A stretch of DNA of 64,000 nt, from NCBI GenBank assembly GCA_014871385.1, contig CM026426.1, forward strand, positions 89,620,250 to 89,684,249, given 5' to 3'. This document shows, piece after piece, positions 47,513-61,228 of this stretch (positions are counted from its first letter, which is position 1; each line of letters begins with the position of its first letter). Position numbers and translations under genes: made by a program. The DNA is from Ceratodon purpureus. Lineage: Eukaryota > Streptophyta > Bryopsida > Pseudoditrichales > Ditrichaceae. The notes under the pieces are model-generated. The model saw only the letters and a list, made by a program, of their open reading frames with translations, ran no database searches and was not told the DNA's origin.

Positions 47513-49276
47513 ATGTCTGAGAAGGGACCGGGGTCTGGAGTGGACCTTGATCGACACATGCAGCCCCTTAGTGATTTGTGGGATGCTTGGATCATGTTCG
47601 ACCATGTAAAGCGGACCAAGGATTGGATGACAATGGCCTGTCACCTGTACAATTTGCAAAATTTCCGGGTCATGACCATCTCCGTCTGCGAAACGCACTT
47701 AGAGGACATGAGAACTGAGAGCATATTCTGGCATGGAGTAAATAGTGTGATGGCCAAACAAGGCATCATGAATATCGAATTCAAGGGCTTCATGGCGGAC
47801 AATGCACAAGCAAACCGGCGAGCTGTTCAAGTCATTTAAAGGAGTCCAGACCCGAAGGTTGAGATGCCAAATTGTGAGAGAACATGCCTATTTCATTGGG
47901 CGCAATCACTGAAGAAACACACCAAGGCTCATATTTCAAGAGTCCATCTTCAATAACAACATAATACCCTCTGCAGGCGGTACCGAGATGCAAAGACCGC
48001 GGATGATGCTGAAATCCCATGCGATTTGGGCTTGGTAAACCTCCGCCGACGCCACCATTAAAGATGGACTTCGCCATCTCAACCTCTGGCTTGCCTTCGG
48101 GCATTGCTGTAACTGCCAATGGAGGGGTTATATGCAGCTTGTAAGTATCAGCTATACCTTTGTGTGAATAATGCCAGTATTTAGTTTCAAGACCTTCTGG
48201 AATTAAATCCTAGGTCATATGTCATTGCACGGTTTGTCAGATGCTAAGAAGGATGAGATGCCCTTGGCAATTTAGCAAAGACTATGCACAACAAGTGGTT
48301 GTAACAATCTAGCAATTGCTGTGAGGGCGTCTTTGTGGCTACCATGGACGATTATGTTCATGCGTTTATACAAATCACAAATTACAATGGATACCTTCGC
48401 AAAGAAGCCCCTTGTAAGGGACCGTTTAAGGGGAGCTCTTACTTAGGCGCGCATAAGAGTCTTTAAATTCAAAGCGCATTGCCAACAAAACCGAGCATTT
48501 TGCATATGCACCAACGCTTCTTTCTCGAGAGCCTCACCTCAAAGGAGAAGAAATCTTTGGCTCCAATAAGCGTAGGCTCAACCAACCGATTGGAAGCCAA
48601 TTCAAATCACACCGCCCCTCGACAAGATGAATTTCTCGGAACCCTGCGTGCCCACTAGAGCCACTTGACGTCAAATTAAAGGCATGGACGAAGCAAAGGA
48701 GACGCCCACCTCGCCACCTCTTGAAGCAATGGCAATTGTGGATCAACATCATTTTATAGCCGTCGAAGAGATCGAGGCGATGAAACAAAGTGGCAAATTG
48801 TTTGAATGCCGAAGAAATGCGCTAGAGCATGTTTTACAGAACAGGCCAAAACAAAGAAGAAGTGCAAGGCTTGGGTCATAGGGGGGAAGAGGGCCACAAC
48901 AGTACCTTGCTATTGGGGGATGATGGAAGACTACAAAGGGGACAAATTAATTTGCATGCAAATTTGTTTTTGCAACGACGACATTCAGCGTTGTGTTGGA
49001 GGTACTAATTGGAAACATGTCCGTTCTAGGTCTTTTGTCCTAGCTGTGTGGCCTGTGAAGCGTGGAACACGCCTCACGAAAAGAGAGATTCCAGACTTCA
49101 AGGCTACAAGGTTCAGACTACCTCAACGCCGAGAGTTGCCAGCAAGTCACATGTTTGAGGATGCTCTTCCTCATCTGAGGCGACCGCTTCTAGACTTTTC
49201 TCACCTTGATGTCTCGGCTGATCCAGAGATCTATACTACCGTTCAACGTGGATTCAAGATTCAACGTTCCAATTGA
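47513..49276 (+). pseudogene. Remnant of another transposase-like family
   Basis: The frame at 47513-47839 includes DHVKRTKDWMTMACHLY, MTISVCETHLEDM and FKGFMADNAQANRRAVQV. It resembles an uncharacterised early-land-plant family whose usual motifs, as I remember them, are a DHVKR/CHVYD block followed by MADSAQANW. Homology continues in shifting frames with stops (CERTCLFHWAQSLKKHTK; RYRDAKTADDAE) to about 48120. A second open stretch at 48684-49276, including GTNWKHVRSRSFVLAVWPVKRGTR, is of uncertain relation. Acidic residues in DHVKR and MADNAQAN could be core ligands. The copy is broken and presumably dead. Confidence 0.45.
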
Positions 49277-50636
49277 GCTCCACGCACTGAGCATGAGAAC
49301 AATCGGGCTTCCTCCCTCCTCCTTTCGTTTTAGATATAATTAGTAATGTTGATTCCAAGTCCATTTAGCTGCATTATTAGCCTTCTATTGGAGACAGTTG
49401 CGTAGACTCAGTCTCACAAGATTACCATAGGTCTAGAGCCTAGTTGCACTAGCCCATACTTCAAGGAAACGACCGTCAAGTCTCTCAGTAAACGCCCCCC
49501 TTGGGTCTCTTGCAAGCACCTTTATTACATTTACAACGCCATTTGCAACTTTGATCAGTTTGAGGACACCTTCATTCATGCTCTGAGCTTGAGCTTCCAT
49601 GAGGTTAAGACTATCCTCAAGACCGGCTTCTATAGTACATTCTGAAATAATTTGTAATTTGGTGGGATGAGTTGGGCAAGGGACAAGAAGGGTACCCTGG
49701 AACGGGCTCTTTCCTTCGAGTGGCGAACAAGTCATTCAGGGCTGTCGAATCCAACAACCACTTTTGAGTAAGGCCGTGCATGGAGGAAATCATGATCTAT
49801 AAAGGAACAATTGTGGCTCCAGGAGCTGCTTGCAGGGTTTTGTGGGGTCTCTATTGGATGCGATCTCATAGTCAGTCGAGTACGCTCAGTTTTGTTTTTT
49901 CCTAGCCACAAGATTGTTCTTATTGATAATGTTGGCACTCAAGATTTATCTTGAATCACATGTTACCATTTTGTAAATACATAGTTAAATCATATAGTCA
50001 TTGGATTCATTTAGTATTATCAAATACTAAATAAGAGTCACACCATAGTCACAATGGATATGTGTTTTAATGTCTCATGATCTCTTTGGAAATTCCATTT
50101 CAAATAGTCATTCAGCCCAATCTACATTGCTAAACTTGTAGTGTGCCTCCAAGAAAATATCTTCTGAGTAAGAATCTATGGCGAGGCCGTCCCCTTGGTA
50201 ATTAGACAGTTGTGTTAGTACGTTCAATTTCAAGTCTATTATAGGACAGTCGTGGGTTTGAGCTCCACCCGGTTGTCGGATTTTTCTGCCCTTCGAGGCT
50301 GTCGCAAGGAGTCCTGGTTTCCTCCATGTTGGCTATCGCTAGAATTGGGTTGTCAAATTTGACACCCCTTTTTGGACACGACATCAAATGGAGGGTAAGA
50401 CCCATCTGATCCGACTTTGACGTATCCAACGTAGTAGGCGGAAGCCTTCTTCTGTTAGAACCTCTTAGGAATCATTCATCTCATTGGTCATCCATGATGC
50501 AAATTCACGTTCTCGTATAGCTCCAAGGCGCCATCAAGTTCTTTGTTATTGTTTTATCAACTCCATAATGAATCAACGCCAATTCTGCCACTGAATTTTG
50601 ATGGCATCAATATAACAATTACGCAAAATGCCGGCA
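49277..50636. other. No gene seen
   Basis: Intergenic sequence between the remnant above and the CACTA terminus. Short frames lack any signature. Confidence 0.5.
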
Positions 50637-50649
50637 CACTACAAGGAAA

Positions 50650-51830
50650 ACGCCCCGTCGATGAAGAGAAATTTAAGAGAATTTTGTTGGTTGGCGGTCT
50701 TGAAGCGGACATCTTGCTTTCGGTCACCGTAGACAGATTTTTCTTGGTACATTTCCCTTCGCTGGAGAGCTGTCCAGGTTGGACCAGCTGTGCTGACTCG
50801 GACGCCACGGCATACCGCACGGAGGACGGTCTTCGCTGACAGGGACATGCGGTGGCATCCAACGTGGTCAGGTGGGAGTGCACAACATCTATGGCCATAC
50901 TACTTTCAGTATGACGTCGGATGTTCTTGTGAATTACAGGAGGTCGACCCGGGTGTAATTTAAAATCTGAGTATAGAAGAAGAACCTTCGGACGACAAGT
51001 GTCGATAGTGCGTCGGGGATCATGAGGCCATTCCGGTCTAACCAGGTGGCTGTAGTGAATAGTGTGTGTGACGGATTTAGTTTAAATTTTTTATTCGATC
51101 TGAAAATCATGTGCACCGTCCATAATTGGATCAACTTTTTGAAAATGACCGTACACGTGTCTTACTTTGCTTGAATGTAATACAGAATGCTATAATAGTG
51201 GGATGACATCATACTGATGTCAGATACTCTTTAAGCAGCAATAAATATAATGAAATAATATTTTATTGCAAAAAAACCTTGAAATGATTCATTTCATGAC
51301 CACAAATGTGGAAATACATACATATGGTATGGGTTAAAAGAAATCCGGTACTCTAATTGCTTCGATGTATTGTTTTACGACACCGTAGTTCCGCATGTAC
51401 TCCAAAACGGCGTCCGATCACATACAATGTGTTGAACACCCACTCATGGTAACCTCCCAGAATGACAGGATCCTATTCTACATGCCGTGGTCTTCGACAC
51501 CTGTCTCAATACATATGAAATTGCCAGTCCGCGTTGTTCTTTACAAAAAGAATTCCCGGCTCCTGATCTTGTAACTCTCTGCCTTAATAACCTCATATTC
51601 TTCGACTCCAACTTCGAATACTGTCACTTCTCCGAGCAGTTCTTGGTTTATTCACATAATTCAAAATCCAGCTATCAGAGTGTCACCGTTGATAGTTCAA
51701 ATGTCTGCAACCACGCACACAATGCGAGCAATCATGGTACACATTAATGATGTACGTTGTAACTGCATCCTACGTCAGGTGAAGAGTCAACTATCCCAAA
51801 AATATTGTAAAAAATTCGATGGAATCATAG
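50650..51830. other. CACTA subterminal region
   Basis: No coding signal. This 1.2-kb stretch between the terminus and the TNP1-like C-terminal exon should hold subterminal transposase-binding repeats. I could not define a clear repeated motif by eye. Confidence 0.4.
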
Positions 51831-51831
51831 C

Positions 51832-54734
51832 TCAAATCAACGAAAGCAATTCTGAGAAAGGTACCCATGTGTATGTTGCGATCATATAGATGTACCGCGT
51901 TTTGTTTTTAATGACGCGACCACTCTTACGTTGTGGTACCGTTGGTGCACTATCAGTTAGCATCTCTGAAGATGTTATATCCTCTACAGGGAGGTCGCAG
52001 GCGGAAGTCTGCTGAAACAAACAAACATAACAATTCAAACTAAAAAAGGTACTGTCCACACATACATATTGACAGTTGTGGACGTTCTCTGAATTCAAGA
52101 GGATTAAAACTCAAATGACCTCATACTCTAAGCTTGGCAGAGAATACACATGCCTAAGTTGAAGTTAAAAAATGAGGGTCAGATGGGGTCAACGCACTCA
52201 CTGCATTCGCTGCAAAATTTACTAATACATTCATTTGAGAGTCTTCGACTTCTAATCCAACTTCATCTGAGTCTAATACCGGATTACTTGCAGACACATC
52301 CACTGGCAATGCCTCTGGTCGACCTATATGTGTCGTGCTACTTTCACGCAATATTCTAGTTTGCTGCATAAGACCGTCGACTACCATCTCCAGGTCCGGA
52401 CTGGAGCATCCCTGTAAACTTCTTAGTTCATGCATTTGCTTTAGTAAAACCTTCCCGAGTGGATGTCCCTTGGCAAACATCACGTCTGGGTCAATGGAGA
52501 CATCAATGTGATCTGTGACTCTAGGAGACGCTTGAATATTACTAACCTCCACAATATCTTCTGCAATGCTATTCTAGGCAAACATCATATCGGATGCATC
52601 CGCATTTTCTTCAGATTGCCAAGACTGCTTCCAGTGTTGGCCAAATTCGGGGCTTCTCCACCACCGTCCTGGACTGCATTCCCCTTGACTCTGCGGTACC
52701 TCTTGTCCCCACCCTTGTCCCGGGTAACCTCCAGTTGAATCTCGTCTGAGTCCGGTGTTCTCCCAAGCTGCTTTCGGAGCCGCTCCGTAACTCCAGCCAC
52801 TCCGATGGGCCCCGTACGACCCTTAGACTTTCTGCATGCGTTAGCACGTTTCATCTGTTCCGATTTTGTTTTAAATTTCTCTGTTCCTGACATAGTGACA
52901 AGCCGGTCCCAGATGTCCTCACTTACCCATTGCGGGCGATCTCCTGATGCCTCGATAATCTTGATAAGTTTGTGCCTGTAAGAACTGAGAGCGGATCCAA
53001 TATGTGCTCGCAACCAACTCCAATTCACGTTATCTGAATACTCAAAATCTTCATTCAGTCGTGCAATTGAAGTCTCCATCAGGTAAACAGGCTGGTGACG
53101 TATGTCAATATACGAAGAGTCAAGGCCCTTAACCACTTTGCCCAATGTCTCGTTCCAGACACAAACGCCATATCCGTATGGTTGCCCGTCTCTATTAACG
53201 TGAACAAGGTGTTTTTTTTTACTTGCTTCCATTCTCTGTGCTGCTATTTCATCCCGGATCTTTGCTCTATCTCTTCTATCCTTCCTATCCATGGTTTCCT
53301 TGGCAAGAGTGAAGGGGTGCAAAGAGCATGTCCCATGTCCAGTTCGAGCCCTCCCCTGCTCACGACGTCGTTGGTCAGATATCTCCCGATCATGAGAAGT
53401 TGAGAAAGATGGAAATTTCAATTCGTACTTGGAAGGTGTAGGTGTGTGCTCATTTCCATTGCCATGCGAGTACAGTCCTGGAGATCGCAACCTCCGCTGT
53501 GTATCTTCTTCCCGTAGATAATCAGAGTCCGGTGAGTTTGTAAGCGGTCCTAGGCCATTGGACCGACTGCGTCCATTACTGCCATGACGTCCATGGTATG
53601 ATCCACTATATCTACGGCCCCGATCCCAGTCCGAGGACGATCTTGACGCAGACCGTGACAAAGATCTACGTGAACAATGTTTTCTCCTACGATGAGACCT
53701 TCTCCTTCTTCCTTCACTCTAGAATCATGAATGCATGCATTAAGTATGTCGACAAAAATAACATGAGTATTAGGAAACAAATCACAGTCGTAGGTCTAAA
53801 TGACAACACATTAGAATGTTTTGTCAGTTCACACATGCTTTTCAGACAGTAGTCAAAGCCTCATTTCCATACATTGAATGGAGTCCGACGTATGTCATTC
53901 TGTTAATCACATTTATCGAGAAAACAGTGAAGTCGGGGCAATGTCTGAACATATCTCAACTACAGGAGAATTACCTCTTCCGATTCCGTTGAAGTGTACC
54001 TCCTTTGTGGACGATAAGATTTACGCGTGGGAGATCTGATTCGATCATCGTATTTTGATCGTCTGAATTCGCCCTCATCTCTGTAGTTGCGCTCCCCGTT
54101 CCTCCAATTCTTTGCCTGACCTGAGTGTGGATCATGCTGAGGACTCCAGTTCTTGTTTTTAGATTCAGAATTAATTCTCAACTGTTCGTCCACGTGATCA
54201 TCTACACGGTTCGGGAAGTCATGAGCGGGGACGTACGCTGCCGGTGATGTTGAGGGCGTTCGGCTCTCTTCGTTTCTTGATGGTGCTCCACCTTTCTCAC
54301 CGCATACTGCTATCATGTTCCGTTTGTCAATCAATGCTAGAAAGCTGTGACTAGCGGTGACTGTATTATTTATGTGAAATAGTGAGGACTAAAAGGAACT
54401 CTACTGGAAACATTATGATCAGGAGGAATCGGAATTATTGGGAACGATGGATTGCTAACTTACGAGCTTCATTGGAGACAGGAGTGGGGGTCGAACCATG
54501 ACGCACTTCAGACGGTGAACCTGAATTTGTCACTGACTTGTTACGATTGCGCAAGAACTCCTCAGCAACCGCCGTCGCAGCATCGGGACCCGGGGGAAAT
54601 TTGTTGCGAGGTCTGTTTGACTTCTCTGGGAACACGTCTTCCGCCAGTGTAGCAATGTCCGGAATAGGAAACGTCTGTTTCGGGTTCCACAGCTCAGGTC
54701 CTCTTTTCACCTTCGTACTAGCACGCGGAGGCAT
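51832..54734 (-). CDS. TNP1/Transposase_24-like protein of the CACTA element
   Basis: Start ATG at 54734 (MPPRASTKVKRGPELW). Exons: 54734-54464, about 54309-53971, about 53719-52585, about 52552-52154 and 52014-51832; outer exon limits are approximate. Exon 3 opens with an Arg/Ser-rich stretch. It ends with the plant Ptta/En/Spm block: VNWSWLRAHIGSALSSYRHKL, PQWVSEDIWDRLVTMSG, FKTKSEQMKRANACRKSKG and LRKQLGRTPDSDEIQLEVT. This family binds subterminal repeats and assists TNP2. The last exon ends in a basic QRKSGRVIKNKTR motif. Its downstream end faces the CACTA terminus at 50637. Between exons 3 and 4 splice sites are not clear, so a small defect is possible there. Confidence 0.7.
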
Positions 54735-54839
54735 TGTGTCCCGCAAAGTACAAAAATTCCTGCAAAAAGCGTAGCCTAAAATAAAAGAGATCACGTTCCT
54801 TGAATTTAGGTTATAATATGGAGAACTGTAGTACAGCAC

Positions 54840-55920
54840 GTACCACCAAGTGCGCCTTTTCTGTCTAATTGTACATTAGACCTACTATTTTTAAATTCAC
54901 GGTGTTTTAACTAGCGACAACTTCCATGTGCGATTGACATGCGGCTAATTTCAATGAACCTTCAGCCGAGATGCAATTACCGTTCTTGAACCATACTTCC
55001 CCATTTCAGTATCCCTATCTAAATAGTACTATATCTGGCCTTCTCTAAAAACTGTTTGTAAAAGTTGCTCCAGGGATGCCTCATGTTCGAGTACCCAGGA
55101 CAAATGTAGATTCGAGGAGAACACATGGTGATAGTAAACAATGAAGTGGAAAAAGAACATGTAAGACTGGAACAGCTGTACAAATAATACTGCACTTGAA
55201 CATGGAACCAGTTTCCACAGGATTAGTCTCCACACAGATAGGTAAAGCCAGGGTAATGATGAAATTTGATGTTTGGAAAACCCTACGAACTGTGTTATGA
55301 AAACAATCCCTTAATTCCAAGAACCAAACCGCAGCGAAATCAAAGGTAATAGAACAGACATTAGAGATTACCCACCAAAATTAAGAGTACTACTGTACGT
55401 GTCAGTAGCCGTGCCAAACTCCACGCAGTGCGTCCTCTCGAACTAAGCATCCGTTCGTTTCCCTCACCGGAGGTTGAGAAGTTCAGTCCGACCCAAAACA
55501 CGAAGCATGGCATGTTCTGGTGAGGTGCCACAGGCCCAAACACACGAGGAGGGAGAGTATGGAAGCCCGAACGCGGTTCCATAGGCTATAACTACACCAT
55601 GCGATGTAAGTTAGCTGCAGTTAAGTGCCAGACAATCAATACTGTCATCAGTTCATGATGGACTACTATGAACCCATATAAAGCATCATTCCATGAACTG
55701 GTAGTCTCATTAGTAGAAACTGTATTCGTGTCAACCGCACGCAGTAACTGGTAAAATTAAACTTTTCTGCATTGTTTGCTTCGCCATCTTCGCTTCAATG
55801 TATCTTAAGTTAGGTTCATCCCGGCTTTACCGTTGGGAACATAAATAAAGTGAAATGGTCCAAATACCTACGCTTATCATATGTTCCTTACCTGGACTTT
55901 ATCGTTTCAGTACAAAACAG
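54840..55920. other. Intergenic region between divergent CACTA genes
   Basis: No gene recognised. It should contain the promoter of the TNP1-like gene. Short minus-strand frames at 55029-55582 lack family signals. Confidence 0.4.
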
Positions 55921-55923
55921 TAA

Positions 55924-56595
55924 GTGTCCGGTGTTGTGGACCCCGAGTACCTTAGGATGAGGCATGCGGGGGAGGAGGTTAAAAGTCAGAGGGAGTCTGC
56001 TAATCCCCCGAGACTTAATAGAAAGCGGCGGAAATTGAAGCTTTCTGAAACAAACAGATGGGAACGCTTCCAGAGAGAGTGCGAGGAACTTAGCATAGAG
56101 CTAGATGACCTTGAAAAAGCTGTGAAAGAGGAATACCTGCGGAGGCATTGGTTCACCGGCGTCCGAATCTTCTTAAATCGTCCGATTCATTCCATGTGAG
56201 ATGCTTTTTATGCTAAATTATCTGTTTCTGCTTTTCCTATTAGATACGTATATTCCTAAGTTGTTTGAAGATGAAGCTCAAGGTGAAGTCTTCAGTAATT
56301 TCAGCTTCAGGTATTTCTGTTTGTAACTCGCAGACCTATCTTGCGCTGTGTATACGATTGTGCAACACAATTGACGGTAACTAGATCAGTTATGATGGAT
56401 ATTCTTCTCTAACAGTTGCTTTTATTTTCGTATTCGTGCAGCTTAGGAGGGCAGTCTGAACAAGACATGGTGAAGTTCTCTGAATTTCTAAGTCCCGGTG
56501 GAGCGAAAATCAATGTAGTTTACCAGGATTGGCTCGAGGCTTGCCTTCAGGCAAAGAAAATTTTGCCTGTAGCTGGATATTTGGTCATCTCATAG
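55924..56595 (+). pseudogene. Truncated BRCT-like gene fragment inside the CACTA element
   Basis: Exon 55924-56196 encodes a charged helix (NRWERFQRECEELSIELDDLEKAVKEEYL) and ends at CCAT|GTGAGA. A short exon after CCTAAG (LFEDEAQGEVFSNFSF) ends CTTCAG|GTATTT. A third after GTGCAG at about 56441 reads SLGGQSEQDMVKFSEFLSPGGAKI...VVYQDWLEACLQAKKILPVAGYLV with stop TAG at about 56595. The F.NFSFSLGG opening and the VVYQDWLEACL...GY ending match the first and last strands of a BRCT domain; the middle is missing. It may be a captured and internally deleted host DNA-repair gene. The splice model and family call are both tentative. Confidence 0.4.
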
Positions 56596-56599
56596 AACA

Positions 56600-56690
56600 G
56601 GCAGTCCCCATACTTGTTACTTAGGGCTTTCCCCATACTTGCTACTTAGGGTCAGGCAGTCCCCATACTTGCTACTTAGGGTCACCACAT
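56600..56690. repeat. Three-copy 30-bp tandem repeat
   Basis: Variants of CCCCATACTTGCTACTTAGGG occur three times in a row, with an AGGCAGT leader at copies 1 and 3. The adjoining GTCACCACATCCAT recurs at about 57400. Confidence 0.8.
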
Positions 56691-57498
56691 CCATTCATTT
56701 CAAGCTCAAGTACCTGAAGCTGAGTACTATTTGAAGATGAAGCTCAAGCTTCACCTATCACCTATTACCGAAATACATATCACCTTTAGTGAAATCTTTC
56801 AACTCAGAGATAGACATTATGACGTACATAATTAATGACTCTAGTTTTGAACATTAGAGTCTTCATGGATTACATAAACTGTTTGTTACTGTAGAGTTAT
56901 GGGTTAGAAAGGAAATTGAGTTAAAAATATACCAAACTTTAATTCCATCCAAGATAGATGGACGGTGAATGTATAATCAAATTACATTTCCATTTACGAG
57001 GAAACTGTAGATAGTCCAAAAGAGAGTCGTGGAACTAACAGTGTCCCCCTTATCACGGTGTTATATGGGGCATTAAATACAGACTTTAGCGTTTGATGTC
57101 ATTACTGAGGCGACAATCTCAATTAACTTCATGCGCTATTAGGAGTACTGTCATTAAGAACATGTCTTCTTAAATGTCTTGGAACATACTACTGATTCTT
57201 GGAGAAGCGCTGACAAACGAGGAACTAATTCTATGAGCAACAAAACCAGCGGGACTGAAGACCGGCCGTTACAGCGATCAGCCAGGTGCGTTTTTGTAAA
57301 TTAATATGTTAGCCTGTTTTGATTTCCTCTGTGTCTTTCTCGTGCAGATGTTTTAGTTCCAGTACTCTTCGTTCCAGTGTTTTCGTTGTTTACAGGGTCA
57401 CCACATCCATATGTTCTAGGGTTACTGTCGAGTCGAGAGATTGCGGACCGACTACATGACCGCACTGTTGATAGTGGATTAGAATACCGTTCAATTTC
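56691..57498. other. No gene seen
   Basis: Sequence between the BRCT-like fragment and the TNP2 gene; likely holds the TNP2 promoter or leader. Nothing is recognisable. Confidence 0.4.
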
Positions 57499-58618
57499 AT
57501 GGCAGAAACAGGTAGCGAGCTTTCACCGCAATATACAATAGGAGAGTTAGTGGCGTTAATTTACTTGGAGCATATCAGAAAAGAGGCACCTTCGGTCATT
57601 GCACGCCCAGGCCCGTCTGAAACACTGATTTTGGGATTCGGGAGGTTCACCTGTACTTGTAAGTCTTTCTATAACTTCCTCGGAGACGACTATGTCCGTG
57701 ATCATTTTTTTTACGAATATTACCGTCTTTTCGAGATGACTACCTCGAAGGAACAAGGTACCCAACCTGACTATGCACTCTGCTTTAATGTTTATTATGA
57801 TGTTTTAATTAATTTCCTTGTCATTATATCGGATTCCAGCGTCTTGACTTCAGCAACTGCTATGTATTTTGCATAAATCTGAAGACAATTTCAAAAGTTT
57901 GGCACATTTCGTCTTCTGCTAAAGATGAAGAGGCGGCGTTTGGTTCCCGCGTACCATATTGAGCGCTCCATCTCCAGGCGTTTGGGGTTGCAGGAGTATC
58001 CCTGTGCGTGCACAAGGTGTCAAGGGGGGAGGATCAGGAAGATAGATACGATAAAGACCCATCACAGATTGTATGGACGAGACCCTTTTTTGGGGCACCC
58101 CATTCTGGTACGTTAAAATAATGATCACCCAGTAGGGATTTTAGCATCCATGTCATGTTTTTAATTTGTTCGTGAGTTTGAAGCTGGTGAAAATGTATTG
58201 AATAATGGTCTATGCATTTCACCTTTATGAACACCATGCATTAAACAATATCAGAGTGAGTGACAGTTCGTACCAAATTCTGGTGCAAACTGTGGACGGT
58301 CAGAATATGAGAAAACCTGTGGAGCAAACAAATCCCGAGGAGGAGTTCTACCATAGAGAACGAAGGAGAAGTGCTTCGCCAGACTTTGTTTGGCCAAATG
58401 TTGAGGGCGTAGACTACCAGAGGATGATGTATGGTGCGTTTGGGAGGGCAGACGATTTGCACAGAGATGCGGCAAACGATGCGAACAACTTTGCGCCCCA
58501 AGATGAAATGGCAATGGAAGAGTGCGACGATGTGGATTACAAGAATTTGATTCGGGTATCAACAGACCTCGTGTACCCGAGATGTCATGAAAACCGGATT
58601 CAATGCGGAATTATCCTA

Positions 58619-59361
58619 GGGGGGAAGCATGATAAAGTGTACAGGAAAAGTGCTTATCTATTTGTCAATTTCAGCCCTTTGGCAAAAACTGCACAAAAGT
58701 GATGGAAAGATGTAATTGAAGTCAATTTTTTTTTGCTAATATAGATTCTCAACTTGTTTTTGTATAAGTTGGAAAAGTTTCGTGCAAAGTAGACACTTTA
58801 AACTTATTGTATGAGGGCTTCAAACCCAAGCAAAGTGGATGCAGATATTTGAAAAAGTGGCTATTTAAAAGAATAAAAAACTATCTAAATATCACTTTTG
58901 ATGAAGTGGGGCTCTCTGTAAGTTTAAGAGGTATTTTCAAATAGGAAATTCATATACTCATTGTTTGATTTAGGATTTCAAAAGTATTGCAAGGATGTTT
59001 TTTACAGATGGTCACTTCCGCAATATTTTTTGTCACTTTTTCTTCACCGAACATTGTTTTTTAAATTGGAAAAAACATCCTCGAAAGTCAATAGAGGGGC
59101 CCAAATGAAGAAATTAAGACTTTGAAAAAGTTCATTTTCATGATTTAGAACTAGTGGTCAAATTAAGTTTCAATTGAAGTTCTTTTCTTCATGAGGATGT
59201 ATATAAGCTACCTTGTGACACCCAAAAACGTGACTAAAATGCTCAAAAACTACACCAAAATGCTCAAAATCAGATTTGAGCTTTGAAAAACAGCACACTT
59301 CATAATCACTTCCAAATGATCACATGTGTCACTTTGTTGTACACTTTATCATGCTTCCCCC
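58619..59361. mobile_element. 743-bp MITE inside the TNP2 exon
   Basis: The left end reads GGGGGGAAGCATGATAAAG. The right end is the reverse complement, matching over 24 bp with one fewer G. TCCTA flanks both sides (58614-58618 and 59362-59366) as a 5-bp target duplication. Removing the element with one TCCTA joins GIIL to MSLASVYGVSN in frame, matching the expected TNP2 sequence. The interior is AT-rich with no coding capacity, so it is non-autonomous. Superfamily is uncertain: GGG-type ends suggest PIF/Harbinger-like, but the 5-bp duplication does not fit the usual three. Confidence 0.9.
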
Positions 59362-60539
59362 TCCTAATGAGTCTTGCATCTGTGTATGGAGTCTCTAATG
59401 CGTTCTTGTCGGCATTACTAGCATATTTGGCAGGAAGCTTGTTACCTCGGACAAATATTATACCCAGGACAGCTTATGAATTGAAGACTCTAATTCGGAA
59501 GCTTGGGCTGCAACACACAAGAATACACAGTTGTCCAGAGGGGCATGTTCTATACGAAGGCGTAGAGAATGGTGAGTTGCAAAACTGTCCGACATGTCGA
59601 CGTTCCAGGTACATAACAGGTTCTTCCACTGTGCCGGCTGCCGTGACAAGGCATTTTCCGTTGGTTCCTAAGTTGCTTCGTTTCTACATATGTCCGAAGT
59701 TAGCTTCGCTATTGGAGTACCATGCTAGTGCCCCATTTGACGGGAAAAACATGACCTCTGTGGCCCATAGCTACCAGTGGAGGGAAATAACTAGAATGTA
59801 TCCTGAATTTGCGAACCTCTCTTCACATTTGAGACTGGCCTTGATAGCGGATGGTGTCTGTCCTCACAGCCACCAAAGCTCCACACACTCAACCTGGATT
59901 GTATTAATAGCTGTTTACAATCTACCGGGATGGCTAGCGACAAAAAAGTTTTTTCTAAATTTATCCTTGTTAATACCTGGTCTAAGAGCACCTACTTCAG
60001 AAACTTTCAATGTGTACTTGAAGCCGCTAGTGGTTGACTTACTTCAGTTGTGGCATGGAGTCCTGGCTTTGAATATGTCGAAGCCTGTTGGAGATTGGAG
60101 TTTCACCTTGAAGGCAATTTTAATGTGGACCATTAGTGACTACCCGGCTTTAGGTCTCGTGTCTGGGCACACTGTTAAGGGTTACTTGGCGTGCCCAATA
60201 TGTGGCGCAGAAACTAGCGCAGATTACTCACGACACTTGTGCAAGATGGTTTACCTGGGTCATCGTCGCTTCCTTCCGCAAGGGCACAGGTTTCGTCGCT
60301 CGAAGACGGCGTTCAATGGAGAGGCTGAGTTCCGTCAAGAACCGCAGCAAAGAAGTGGAGTACAGATCCTTGAAGAGGGCAGAGAGAGATCAGAATGGTT
60401 ACGAAATGGAGGCAACGAAGATTCAGTAGACGACCCCGTGAAGGAGCACGGGGTGAAGAGAGCAAGTATTTTATTCATCCTTCCTTATTTGAAGGTAATA
60501 TTTCTACCTCTCAATTTCTCTACATCAATAGTTCTTTGA

Positions 60540-61228
60540 CTGATATAATGTTTGAATTATTCATGCAGCTCAAAATTTCCAGTTTTTTTAGAGCAATTAA
60601 CGTTTTGCATCTGTGGATTACGTACAGTTAGTGTAGAATAGAGTACCCGTCATTTGCCATGGAAACACGGTTTGAAATCTAATAATGTATTCAGCTGACT
60701 GTCATTAGTTTTTATGAACTGTTGGCAGGCTGGAGTTCTTTCAATACTTCGGAGATTTATGTCGTACTCCTTATTCTTTACGTATTGTCATATACTTCTT
60801 GACATGTACTTCATTTTGGATTTGAGAATGTTGAGAATGGTCCATGTTATAGGTCGGTCATTATAAACTTATTTGAGGATGAATTAGTCTTTGTGCTGTC
60901 ATTTGAAATTATTTAAATTATTTAATCCATGGTGCCACATATCACGTAAATTTCCTAATGGTCGACTTAGCAAGTAAGATAAAGAGAGCAGACAGGTTAC
61001 TCAACGCATGTAGTTCATGACTGAAACAGTTCAGAGACGGTGCTTCTCAATTTCTAAACACATTAATTTATGGCCACGAGTATTTCCATTTTAAAACCGT
61101 AGACTTCTACACTGGAACTCTGTTTACAAGGACAATTTTGTAGAGAAGCAGAATGGTTGTCAGAGTTCTTTTAAAAAAATATTGGTACACGTTTGTTACG
61201 GTACCTAATTCGTGAGCTTATTTGACAT
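60540..61228. other. TNP2 intron
   Basis: AT-rich sequence between the GTAATA donor at 60494 and the GTGCAG acceptor before 61235. No other feature seen. Confidence 0.6.
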
